Shown here piece after piece: positions 56,872 through 64,000 of a stretch of DNA of 64,000 bases. Under the pieces are notes generated by a model. That model saw nothing but the letters and a program-made list of their open reading frames with translations. It was not told the DNA's origin and did not search any database. Source of the DNA: Shewanella gelidii (GTDB lineage: Bacteria; Pseudomonadota; Gammaproteobacteria; Enterobacterales; Shewanellaceae); contig NZ_BMPZ01000005.1 in the NCBI RefSeq assembly GCF_014647855.1, positions 124,001 to 188,000 of the forward strand, in the 5' to 3' direction. A program made the translations under genes and the position numbers. Every line of letters starts with the position of its first letter. The stretch's first letter is position 1.

Positions 56872-57329
56872 GTGATTCAGTCAAGCCGGCAAAGGAACTT
56901 GATGTTCAAGGGATTGTCAAAAGAGCAACAGAGCTTAATGATTTTAGCCATCTACTTGAGCATGTACCCTATGCGAAGTTTATTGGGATGGCAGTCGAGC
57001 GGTTTGGAGACGAACTTGTCTTTAGAATGCCTGCGAATGACAATAATTTAGGTAACCCGGTGTTACCCGCAATTCACGGAGGGGTTATTGCTGGATTTAT
57101 GGAAATGTCAGCAATCGTGCAGTTGATGGTGTTTATGCAAACTTCAAAAGTTCCAAAGATCGTTGATTTTTCAATTGACTACTTAAGAGCTGGCTACCAT
57201 AAAGATAGCTTTGCAGAATGCCGAATTACACGCCAGGGGCGTCGTGTTGCGAATGTGAGTATCAATTGCTGGCAGACGAATCGTAAGCAACTGATTGCAA
57301 CGGCAAGAGCTCACTTTTTGATTGAGTAA
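56868..57329 (+). CDS. PaaI-type hotdog thioesterase, second of pair
   Basis: 153 residues: AIHGGVIAGFMEMSAIVQLM and VDFSIDYLRAG. The acid of the catalytic helix is E here where the first copy has D. Coupled by ATGA to the preceding gene. The two copies differ enough that they may form a heteromer or act on different chains. Confidence 0.9.
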   Translation: MSDSVKPAKELDVQGIVKRATELNDFSHLLEHVPYAKFIGMAVERFGDELVFRMPANDNNLGNPVLPAIHGGVIAGFMEMSAIVQLMVFMQTSKVPKIVDFSIDYLRAGYHKDSFAECRITRQGRRVANVSINCWQTNRKQLIATARAHFLIE

Positions 57330-57365
57330 CTGCAATAGATAAATGCGTGATTAAAGGAGATTGTC

Positions 57366-57764
57366 ATGAAAAGGAAGAGTTTCGTATCTGCTATTTTGGT
57401 TTGTTTATTCATTTTGGCTGGCTGTGCAGACACAACTTCGGGTGTTTGGGTGAATTCACAAGGGCAGTCTAGAATTGATAATCACCAACTTGCACAAGAT
57501 GTTATTTTGGAAAACTTGCAAACAAGACATATTGGCGACCTTATGCAAGGGATAACATTAATTACGAGTAAAGCCTCGATAGATCTGCGTTTACAGTACA
57601 AGTTTACTTGGTTTGATGCGCAGGGAGTTGCAATTGATGAAGAAGCGAGTCCATGGAAAAGCCTAACTTTGCATGGCATGCAATCGATTCAAGTGAACGC
57701 GGTCGCTCCCAATCCACAAGCGCAAAGCTTTGAGGTTTATCTTCGAGAAGCGCATTCATATTAA
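57366..57764 (+). CDS. ycfL: YcfL family lipoprotein (DUF1425)
   Basis: 132 residues. Signal with lipobox LAGC at 17-20, then a small beta-rich domain (DVILENLQTRHIGDLMQGITLI...LQYKFTWFDAQGVAIDE). In E. coli ycfL also follows hinT, before lpoB. Role in the envelope unknown. AAAGGAG before the ATG. End of the operon. Confidence 0.88.
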   Translation: MKRKSFVSAILVCLFILAGCADTTSGVWVNSQGQSRIDNHQLAQDVILENLQTRHIGDLMQGITLITSKASIDLRLQYKFTWFDAQGVAIDEEASPWKSLTLHGMQSIQVNAVAPNPQAQSFEVYLREAHSY

Positions 57765-57796
57765 TCCAATCTTTTAAGTATTTTTCACTACTGAAT

Positions 57797-57830
57797 CAAT
57801 AGAACACTTTAAAGGTGTTCTATTGGTTTT
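57797..57830 (+). terminator. Terminator after ycfL
   Basis: CAATAGAACAC (57797-57807), loop TTTAAAG, GTGTTCTATTG (57815-57825), then GTTTT. An 11-bp perfect stem. Confidence 0.75.
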
Positions 57831-57904
57831 AGTTATTCACTTTCATCTGAATGAGTGAATTTAGTATTTACTAGCTGTTTATTGTTAGTTACTTTCATGT
57901 ATAC

Positions 57905-58014
57905 TTGCCCTCGCCAAGGGGTGTTTGACGAAAATAAATCGTCGTTAAACTGAGATGCTATATAGCGAACCCTTAGAACCTGATCCGGCTTATACCGGCG
58001 TAGGAATGGGCCAA
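57905..58014 (+). ncRNA. TPP (thiamine pyrophosphate) riboswitch
   Basis: THI element with its conserved blocks: AAGGGGTG (57916-57923), CTGAGATGC (57950-57958), ACCCTT, GAACCTGATCCGG (57977-57988) and GGCGTAGGAATGG (57997-58009). The ends close as TTGCCC with GGGCCAA. It heads an operon of thiamine uptake and kinase genes. Confidence 0.97.
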
Positions 58015-58043
58015 ATTCGCGCACTTCTTTATGCTTTCATGTT

Positions 58044-58073
58044 GCCGGATCTCAATATTTGTTTTTGAGGTCC
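58044..58073 (+). promoter_or_regulatory. SD-sequestering expression platform of the TPP riboswitch
   Basis: GGATCTCAA (58047-58055) pairs with TTGAGGTCC (58065-58073), which buries the ribosome site GAGG (58067-58070) of the receptor gene. The overlapping GCCGGATC (58044-58051) is the exact complement of GATCCGGC (57982-57989) in the aptamer. So without TPP the aptamer strand can hold the left arm and free the ribosome site; with TPP the hairpin forms and translation stops. Confidence 0.75.
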
Positions 58074-58075
58074 AC

Positions 58076-60250
58076 ATGTCTAAATTTACAAAATTAACGC
58101 CATTATCAGCAGCTATTCTGGCTGCATTATCGTCCCCTGTTTCCGCGGTTTCTGCGGCTGAATCTGAAATAGAGAGAATCTTAGTTACGGCAGATTTTAG
58201 AGCCATTGAAATAGAAAAGGCGCCTTCAAGTGTTACGGTTATTGATCAGCAGCAAATAGAAGACGAGGGTGCACAGCACTTTGAGGATGTGCTCAATAGT
58301 ATTGCAAACTTCAATTGGTCTGGTGGGAGCTCTCGCCCTAAGTATTTTCAAATCCGAGGTGTTGGTGAGCAAGAGCAATATCAAGGCGCTCCTAATTCAT
58401 CAGTCGGCTATGTTATCGATGATATAGACCTGTCTGGATTGGGGATGGTGTCTAGCATGTATGACATGCAACAGGTTGAAGTTTTACGTGGTCCCCAAGG
58501 CACTCGATACGGTGCCAATGCGCTAGCGGGTTTAATTTACCTTAAAAGTAATGATCCAACACAAGATTTTGAGCATGGTGCACAAGTGAGTTTGGCAAAT
58601 GATGACCTGCGTACTTTGAGTGGTTATAGCTCTGGTCCTGTGAATGATACGGGGAATTTGCTGTACCGAGTGGCCGTAGAGCAACACCAGCAGAACGGTT
58701 ATCGAGATAATGTATACCTTGGAAAAGATGACACTAACGGCCGAGACGAACTTAGTGCAAGAGCTAAATTGCGTTGGTATGCCAGTGACGATTTGCAGTT
58801 TGATTTAACACTGATGCATGCTGATTTTGATAATGGGTACGATGCGTGGACATTAGACAATAATGGCTTTGATACGCTCACAGACCTGCCGGGTACAGAT
58901 AATCAAAAAACATCTGGTGCAGGTCTTAAAGTTCAATATTCTGGATTTGAGAAATTCAACATTACATCGTTAACGTCATTAGCCGCTACGAAGCACCAGC
59001 ATGCTTACGATGGTGATTGGGCGAATCCTGACTATTGGGCAAGTAAACAGTGTACAGATGATTATGATTCAAATGGAAATGGTCAGTATGATGACTTGAT
59101 TGCATGTGAATACGACTACATTTGGGATAAAAAGGGTGACCGAGATACTTGGACACAAGAGTTTCGTCTAACGTCTACTGAATCCGGTAAATTATTCTCC
59201 CAATCAACGGATTGGTTGGTCGGCGTTTATATGATGAACCTGCAAGAATCGAATGACTTGTATTCTGAGTACAATACATATCCAGACGAAGTCCTTCAGT
59301 CAGACTATGAAGCGACTAACTTTGCCCTATTTGCACAAACAGACTCAGACTTAGGTGCAGGATTTGCTTTATCGGTAGGTTTGCGTCTGGAAGGCCGAGA
59401 CAGCGAATATTTGGATAGCAATGGTGATGAGTTCAATCCAAGTGAAACCATGTGGGGAGGACACCTCGCTTTGAGCAAGTCGCTAAATGAAGCACATCAA
59501 ACGTATGCGCGTATTGCTCGAGGCTATAAAGCTGGCGGTTTCAACATGACATTACCTGTAGAGCTTTCTGATAAAAAAGAATTTGATACTGAAATCATGT
59601 ACAACTATGAAATTGGTGTTAAGTCTCAATGGCTTGAAGGAGAGGTAAGCTCAAATTTCGCCGTCTTCTTTATGGATCGTAAAGATCAGCAAGTGTCTGC
59701 TTCGCAACAAGATCCAAACCGGCCACAGCGATTTGTTCTGTACACTGAAAATGCAGGTAGTTCTGAAAACTACGGTGCAGAATTAGATGTAAACTGGTAT
59801 GCATCGGAGAATATTCAGGTCTATGGTGCGTTAGGTTGGTTGGAAACTGCCTATGGAGATTACCTGTACCAAGATAAATATGGCTCCTTAGTCGACCTTT
59901 CGGGCAGAGAGCTTGCACACTCTCCAAATTACACATATAGCCTTGGTATTTCTTATCGTAATGATAGTGGTTGGTTTGCAAACTTAAATACCAATGGCAA
60001 AAGCGATTTCTATTACTCAGATAGTAACGACTCGCAGTCTGAAGCATATAACCTAGTGAACACCAAAATTGGTTACGAATCTGAAAATTGGTCTTTATAC
60101 CTGTGGGGTAAAAACCTGTTTGATGAAAAGTTCGGTGTACGTGGTTTCTATTTTGGTAATGAGCCAGATCTGGGTTGGGCGGATAAACAATATATTCGAT
60201 ATGGCGACCCACAGCAGTTTGGCTTAACGTTTAATTATCAAGTTTTATAG
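58076..60250 (+). CDS. TonB-dependent outer-membrane receptor, probably for thiamine
   Basis: 724 residues: signal peptide to about VSAAE, a TonB box-like start (ERILVTADF), plug domain (APSSVTVIDQQQIEDEGAQH, VLRGPQGTRYGANALAGLIY) and a 22-strand barrel (ARGYKAGGFNMT; LNTNGKSDFYYSDSN; NLFDEKFG). Ends in QVL, not the usual F. The ATG at 58076 has GAGG five bases upstream; 58031 lies in the riboswitch platform and is rejected. TPP control and downstream pnuT imply uptake of thiamine or a derivative across the outer membrane. Confidence 0.92.
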   Translation: MSKFTKLTPLSAAILAALSSPVSAVSAAESEIERILVTADFRAIEIEKAPSSVTVIDQQQIEDEGAQHFEDVLNSIANFNWSGGSSRPKYFQIRGVGEQEQYQGAPNSSVGYVIDDIDLSGLGMVSSMYDMQQVEVLRGPQGTRYGANALAGLIYLKSNDPTQDFEHGAQVSLANDDLRTLSGYSSGPVNDTGNLLYRVAVEQHQQNGYRDNVYLGKDDTNGRDELSARAKLRWYASDDLQFDLTLMHADFDNGYDAWTLDNNGFDTLTDLPGTDNQKTSGAGLKVQYSGFEKFNITSLTSLAATKHQHAYDGDWANPDYWASKQCTDDYDSNGNGQYDDLIACEYDYIWDKKGDRDTWTQEFRLTSTESGKLFSQSTDWLVGVYMMNLQESNDLYSEYNTYPDEVLQSDYEATNFALFAQTDSDLGAGFALSVGLRLEGRDSEYLDSNGDEFNPSETMWGGHLALSKSLNEAHQTYARIARGYKAGGFNMTLPVELSDKKEFDTEIMYNYEIGVKSQWLEGEVSSNFAVFFMDRKDQQVSASQQDPNRPQRFVLYTENAGSSENYGAELDVNWYASENIQVYGALGWLETAYGDYLYQDKYGSLVDLSGRELAHSPNYTYSLGISYRNDSGWFANLNTNGKSDFYYSDSNDSQSEAYNLVNTKIGYESENWSLYLWGKNLFDEKFGVRGFYFGNEPDLGWADKQYIRYGDPQQFGLTFNYQVL

Positions 60251-60346
60251 TTAAAACGAAATGAGAGAAAGTCGGCCGTGTCCCAAGTGGTTGCGTTGCC
60301 GGCTTTTAAAATTCGTAGAATAGGGACGCTCCCTTGAGGTTGGATA

Positions 60347-60607
60347 ATGAAATTGACCGCAGAAATAAGTATGTACCCATTCAGAGAGGACTATATCGAA
60401 CCTATCCAATGGTTTATTGATAGAGTTTCTACTTATGAATCGATAGAACGTAAGACGAATGCGATGGCAACTCAAGTGTGTGGTGAATATACCGACGTGA
60501 TGCAAATGCTGGCGATAGAAATGCAAGCAGCCCATGAAAAGTTTGGTAAATCAGTATTTGTTTGTAAGTTTATTGGTGGGGCGCTTGATTTAGGCCACCA
60601 ACAATAA
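60347..60607 (+). CDS. YkoF-like thiamine/HMP-binding protein
   Basis: 86 residues, one ferredoxin-like domain: AEISMYPFREDYIEPIQWFI at the N-terminus and THEYTD-like GEYTDVMQML. It resembles the thiamine- or hydroxymethylpyrimidine-binding family of YkoF/MTH1187. No signal peptide, so it should bind the vitamin in the cytoplasm. Third-position evidence is the operon: between receptor and permease. Confidence 0.8.
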   Translation: MKLTAEISMYPFREDYIEPIQWFIDRVSTYESIERKTNAMATQVCGEYTDVMQMLAIEMQAAHEKFGKSVFVCKFIGGALDLGHQQ

Positions 60608-60697
60608 GTCGTCGCACATGCACTCAGCGTGTTTTATGGCAAGCAGACGACACTTCTGTCTGTACAACGGTAAATCATACATAGAAACTAGAAGATT

Positions 60698-61351
60698 GTG
60701 ATGAAAGATCTGTTCTTATCCATTGGTAACACTTTGTCAGCAGCCTTGGGTGAAATACAAATGCTCACCATGTGGGAGTCTGTGGCTGTAATCCTAGCTC
60801 TTGCCTATTTAGTGCTCGCAATGAGGCAAAATATCTGGTGCTGGGCGGCGGCGTTTTTTAGTACTGCGATATATACCTTGCTGTTTTGGAAGGTGTCACT
60901 GTTGATGGAATCAGTACTTAACGTTTATTACATGGCGATGGCTGTTTATGGCTACCGATTATGGAAGGGTGGAGGTCAGCAAAATAGTGCTTTGCAAGTC
61001 GAGAGTTGGGGAATGAAGACCCACTTGATTTTGATCTGTGTGACTACATTGGTTGCCTTTATCCTTGGATGGTTAATGGCGACTTATACTGAGGCATCTT
61101 TTCCTTATCTTGACGCCGCAACGAGCTGTTTTGCAGTCATGACGACATATTTAGTGGCTAAAAAAGTGCTTGAGAATTGGTTGTATTGGGTCGTGATAGA
61201 TTTAGTTTCTATTTATCTATATATGAGCAAAGGCTTGATGTTAACTTCGGTACTATTTGTGTTTTATGTCGGCTTAGCAGTTTGGGGTTACTTTATGTGG
61301 CGACAGCAATACATGCAAAACCTACAGTGTACCAACGCTGCCACAGCTTAA
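60698..61351 (+). CDS. pnuT: PnuT, thiamine permease of the PnuC family
   Basis: Inner-membrane facilitator; the PnuC fold has about seven membrane segments, seen here in 217 residues (AVILALAYLVLAMRQNIWCW, YYMAMAVYGYRLWKGGG, ENWLYWVVIDLVSIYLYMSK, FYVGLAVWGYFMWR). PnuC itself moves nicotinamide riboside. The TPP riboswitch and neighbours mark this copy as the thiamine type. Uptake would be driven by downstream phosphorylation. Confidence 0.9.
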   Translation: MMKDLFLSIGNTLSAALGEIQMLTMWESVAVILALAYLVLAMRQNIWCWAAAFFSTAIYTLLFWKVSLLMESVLNVYYMAMAVYGYRLWKGGGQQNSALQVESWGMKTHLILICVTTLVAFILGWLMATYTEASFPYLDAATSCFAVMTTYLVAKKVLENWLYWVVIDLVSIYLYMSKGLMLTSVLFVFYVGLAVWGYFMWRQQYMQNLQCTNAATA

Positions 61352-61432
61352 TTTTGTTGGGAGAGGTTTGAGTGAAAAGGTGTATTGTAATAGTGCACAA
61401 ATTGGATAGCAGAACCGAGCTAATCTAACGAT

Positions 61433-62623
61433 ATGGCAGAATGTACAGCGGATGATTTTCGCAAATTTGAAAAGCTACTGATGCAAGCCGGTTTTTGTGA
61501 AATTAGTGACTGGCAGTATTTAAACCTAGGCTTAAGTAATAAAAATTTTAGATTTTTAGCAAAGTACTCTGATTGCGAGCCACAGTTTTTTGTCTTGCGC
61601 CAAAATCAAAGCGAAATGCTCACTGAGCATGCTCGCAGGCTAGAGCTTGAAAACTGGCAACTAGCGAGCCAATTGGATATTGCCGCGCCGCTGATTTGGT
61701 CGAGTGAAGATGGTTTATTCTATGTCAGTCGTTTTATTGCACAGAAAGCCTTCGATTGGTCTTATTGGCAAGCCGAAGTCCCTGCAAAACAATTCAGACT
61801 CTATAGTGACCGACAAGACCTAAAGAGTTGTTTAACGAACAAGCTCTCCAACAGTACGAAACTGTACATCGATCTCGGTATGGTTCCGCTAGCTACCGTT
61901 GACGCAAGCAAATTAACTGCAGCGTCTAAACCTTGTGAACAACAAAGACTGTCCCGTTTAACTTTTGAAGCCATGATTCAACGCGCACCAGAACGTGCGC
62001 TTCTTGAGTTATTGAACACGCTCATTGAAGTTCCAGCACCCCATAATATGATTTCTACTGCAGAGCAATGGCACCACTATCGTGATCGGCTGATGGCGAT
62101 TTCTGCTCAGCTTGAAGATTCAAAATTGTTGAATCCTCAGCTTAAACATTGGCAAGCGATGTTGAACAACATGTTAATGCAAGAATCTGAAATTGAGTCT
62201 TGGCTGCAACAAATGCAAGCTAACTTGTTAACCCCTCAGTTCTGTCATCGAGATTTGAATCCTTATAATTTGCTAGTCGAAAATGATCGCCTTGTTTGTA
62301 TCGACTTTGAATATGCCTGTTGTTCAAACCCTTTATTCGACTTGGCTTCTATATTGTGTACGCATAGGTTAAATCCTGATCAGCAACAATGGCTCATTGA
62401 AAATTACCTTGAAAATCATCCAAATCTGAAATCAGCAGCCATAGATAGTGTGTATGCAGCTTGTAAAATCTATTGGCTATTTGCCACGAGCTGGGCGCTG
62501 ATGATGGCGGCAGATGAGTACATGGGTATCGTAGGGCTTGATAACAGCGAAAGTGAGCCTGAAACCGTTAAAAATTTGGCTGACTACTTACAGTTTGCAC
62601 AGACTTACCTTCGCTATATTTAA
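61433..62623 (+). CDS. Aminoglycoside-phosphotransferase-fold kinase, probable thiamine kinase
   Basis: 396 residues. Kinase motifs: LGLSNKNFRFLAKY near the N-terminus, then the Brenner motif FCHRDLNPYNLLVENDRLVCIDFEYA (catalytic D, metal D) near 275-300. The fold is that of ThiK and choline kinase. A roughly 60-residue insert (VPAKQFRLYSDRQDLKSCL...) lies between the lobes. As the last gene of a TPP-riboswitch operon with PnuT, it most likely traps thiamine as thiamine phosphate. Confidence 0.85.
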   Translation: MAECTADDFRKFEKLLMQAGFCEISDWQYLNLGLSNKNFRFLAKYSDCEPQFFVLRQNQSEMLTEHARRLELENWQLASQLDIAAPLIWSSEDGLFYVSRFIAQKAFDWSYWQAEVPAKQFRLYSDRQDLKSCLTNKLSNSTKLYIDLGMVPLATVDASKLTAASKPCEQQRLSRLTFEAMIQRAPERALLELLNTLIEVPAPHNMISTAEQWHHYRDRLMAISAQLEDSKLLNPQLKHWQAMLNNMLMQESEIESWLQQMQANLLTPQFCHRDLNPYNLLVENDRLVCIDFEYACCSNPLFDLASILCTHRLNPDQQQWLIENYLENHPNLKSAAIDSVYAACKIYWLFATSWALMMAADEYMGIVGLDNSESEPETVKNLADYLQFAQTYLRYI

Positions 62624-62770
62624 TAAAAAAAGCTGTGACGTTCCTTTAACTTTTCCCATCACGGAAATACCCCTTCAGCAAAGCGGCATAAGAAATAATA
62701 ACTTTATGTGAAAGTTTATTTATTGGTCCTAGGTCTTATGATTCAGAAGAGTAAGTATTTAGGAAAAAGT

Positions 62771-63364
62771 ATGCAAATCGCTAATATTTATCAAAAGTTT
62801 TTAGACATCACTAAGCATTTAGATGGACTTGCGCCACTGGCCCTCCGATTGTATTTGGCGCCAGTGTTGATTCAGGCTGGCTACAACAAACTATCGCATT
62901 TTGATGATACGGTTGCATGGTTTGGAAACCCTGAGTGGGGATTAGGTCTGCCAATGCCTGAATTGATGACTGGACTGGCGGTCGGTGCAGAATTAGTTGG
63001 TGGCGGACTTTTGGTTGTTGGATTAGCAACTCGATTGGTCGCAATACCTTTGATGATTACCATGCTCGTTGCGGCTTTTACAGTCCATATTAAAAATGGT
63101 TGGTTAGCGATATCAGATCCGAGTTCTTGGTTAGCAAATGAGCAGGTCACCTCTGCTGCGGAAAAATTGGCAGCAGCGAAATCAATTTTACAAGAGCATG
63201 GTAACTATGATTGGTTAACCAGTTCAGGTAACTTTGTGATTCTAAATAATGGTATTGAATTTGCGATTACTTATTTCATTATGCTACTGGCTCTATTTGC
63301 GCTTGGTGGGGGGCGTTACACAAGTTTGGACTACATTTTGGCGAAGAAAAACCAGTTAGTTTAA
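62771..63364 (+). CDS. DoxX family membrane protein
   Basis: 197 residues with four membrane segments: PLALRLYLAPVLIQAGYNKL, GLAVGAELVGGGLLVVGLAT, LVAIPLMITMLVAAFTVHIKN and YFIMLLALFALGGGRYTSLDY. A loop of about 45 residues separates the third and fourth. AGGA six bases before the ATG at 62771 decides the start over 62708. Relatives take part in redox and sulfur or quinone metabolism; exact role unknown. Confidence 0.88.
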   Translation: MQIANIYQKFLDITKHLDGLAPLALRLYLAPVLIQAGYNKLSHFDDTVAWFGNPEWGLGLPMPELMTGLAVGAELVGGGLLVVGLATRLVAIPLMITMLVAAFTVHIKNGWLAISDPSSWLANEQVTSAAEKLAAAKSILQEHGNYDWLTSSGNFVILNNGIEFAITYFIMLLALFALGGGRYTSLDYILAKKNQLV

Positions 63365-63383
63365 ATACATAAAGCTGTTTACG

Positions 63384-63411
63384 AATCCCACTCTATTTGG
63401 TGGGATTTTTT
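63384..63411 (+). terminator. Terminator after the DoxX gene
   Basis: AATCCCAC (63384-63391), eight-base loop, GTGGGATT (63400-63407), then TTTT. Confidence 0.85.
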
Positions 63412-63536
63412 ATTTGCAGCGTAAAAATTGATTTAGATCACGTTTTATTTGTCGTATGATGAAGCTCGTTAGCTGGAACCATTGGTTCGCTGACATGACA
63501 AGTATATGAAACCTCAAACTTCTATAGGGGTGCAAC

Positions 63537-64000
63537 ATGGATGCATTGCAGTTACTACATACTCGACAATCTTGCCCTCGACTTACCTTTCCGGCTCCTG
63601 ATGAGAACCAACTTAAAAACATACTTGATGCTGGCATTCGTGTACCCGATCATGCCAACTTGTGCCCTTGGGAGTTTGTTGTTGCACAGGGCGAGGGGTT
63701 GAATAAACTTTCAGCTATTTTTAAAGAAGCTGCCATGGAGAAGGGGCTCGACGGAGAGGCGATAGAGCGTGTTGCAAAAATGCCACATCGAGCGCCGATG
63801 TTGATTACGGTGATTGCTAAAGTGAAAGAGCATCCGAAAGTGCCCATACTTGAGCAATATCTTGCGGCTGGATGTGCGGTGATGGCAATGCAGCAGGCAG
63901 CAGTGGCGCAAGGGTTAGGAGCTATTTGGCGAACGGGCGAATTCGCTTTCGATGCGATTGTAAATAAGCATTTAGAGGTGAACGGTGATGATCAGATCAT
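63537..64000 (+). CDS. Nitroreductase family protein (YdjA-like), cut by right edge
   Basis: The first 154 residues of an FMN-dependent oxidoreductase. N-terminal LLHTRQSCPRLTFPAPDENQ, then DAGIRVPDHANLCPWEFVVA (flavin-binding loop) and GCAVMAMQQAAVAQGLGAIWRTGEF, which match the YdjA branch. AGGGG upstream of the ATG. Open at the window end with no stop; a few dozen residues are missing. Confidence 0.9.
   Translation, partial: MDALQLLHTRQSCPRLTFPAPDENQLKNILDAGIRVPDHANLCPWEFVVAQGEGLNKLSAIFKEAAMEKGLDGEAIERVAKMPHRAPMLITVIAKVKEHPKVPILEQYLAAGCAVMAMQQAAVAQGLGAIWRTGEFAFDAIVNKHLEVNGDDQI

Noticed and set aside
59670-60212. 180-codon frame antisense to the TonB receptor
   Set aside because: The composition is unlike a protein (many His/Tyr/Asn from the mirrored barrel codons) and the receptor gene on the other strand is certain.
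1-64000. CRISPR arrays, insertion sequences, prophage, tRNA or rRNA genes
   Set aside because: Looked for on both strands by eye; no direct-repeat arrays, transposase motifs, or tRNA-like cloverleaf with TTCGANNC were found.

Overview
The window is chromosomal DNA of a Gammaproteobacterium, most likely a Shewanella or a very close relative. Four things point there. There is a small periplasmic tetraheme cytochrome of the CctA/STC type at 54497. There is a complete 'proteobacterial dedicated sortase' locus at 14.6-22.0 kb. The gene orders pta-ackA-yfbV-pflA-pflB...focA and bioA/bioBFCD-htpX-cctA also fit. Base composition and coding style are uniform. I see no insertion sequence, phage, CRISPR, tRNA or rRNA.

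Layout. (1) 1-10.9 kb: mixed-acid fermentation. pta (cut by the left edge), ackA, yfbV, pflA, pflB, a DUF3360 membrane transporter, and a formate channel FocA fused to a CBS pair. The pflB and DUF3360 promoters carry the same PdhR-like operator just downstream of matching extended -10 elements. (2) 11-12 kb: a LysR regulator. (3) 12.8-22 kb: an M28 peptidase lipoprotein, then the sortase system: histidine kinase PdsS and regulator PdsR on one strand, and OmpA-like PdsO, a VIT/vWA sortase target and a class GN sortase on the other. (4) 22.3-27.8 kb: a small monooxygenase, a DUF4144-like protein, a diguanylate cyclase, a second M28 peptidase, an outer-membrane barrel and dgkA. (5) 28.1-34.0 kb: a six-gene membrane-lipid operon like E. 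coli ynbABCD with two additional genes (a small membrane protein and an acyltransferase). (6) 34.1-35.3 kb: an adenine riboswitch ahead of an adenine-deaminase-type gene. (7) 35.6-41.3 kb: two small secreted unknowns, LMW-PTP, RbgA, MsrB-MsrA and a SulP transporter. (8) 41.5-47.4 kb: rne, rluC and a HAD phosphatase. (9) 47.4-52.7 kb: the biotin cluster around a BirA-like operator. (10) 53.1-57.8 kb: htpX behind tandem operators, cctA, a LuxR-type regulator, and hinT-thioesterase-thioesterase-ycfL. (11) 57.9-62.6 kb: a thiamine salvage operon under a TPP riboswitch (TonB receptor, YkoF-like protein, PnuT, kinase). (12) DoxX and a truncated nitroreductase at the right edge.

How the parts work together. 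Pyruvate made in fermentation is split by PflB (activated by PflA) into formate and acetyl-CoA. FocA exports formate, and Pta-AckA turn acetyl-CoA into acetate and ATP. The sortase locus is a self-contained circuit of sensor, regulator, envelope anchor, substrate and enzyme. The ynb-like operon has lipid-head-group, CDP-lipid, acyl-transfer and phosphatase activities in one unit, with substitutions in metal-binding motifs. Both riboswitches have a readable expression platform in which the Shine-Dalgarno sequence is caught in a hairpin. For the TPP switch, an alternative pairing with the aptamer can also be seen.
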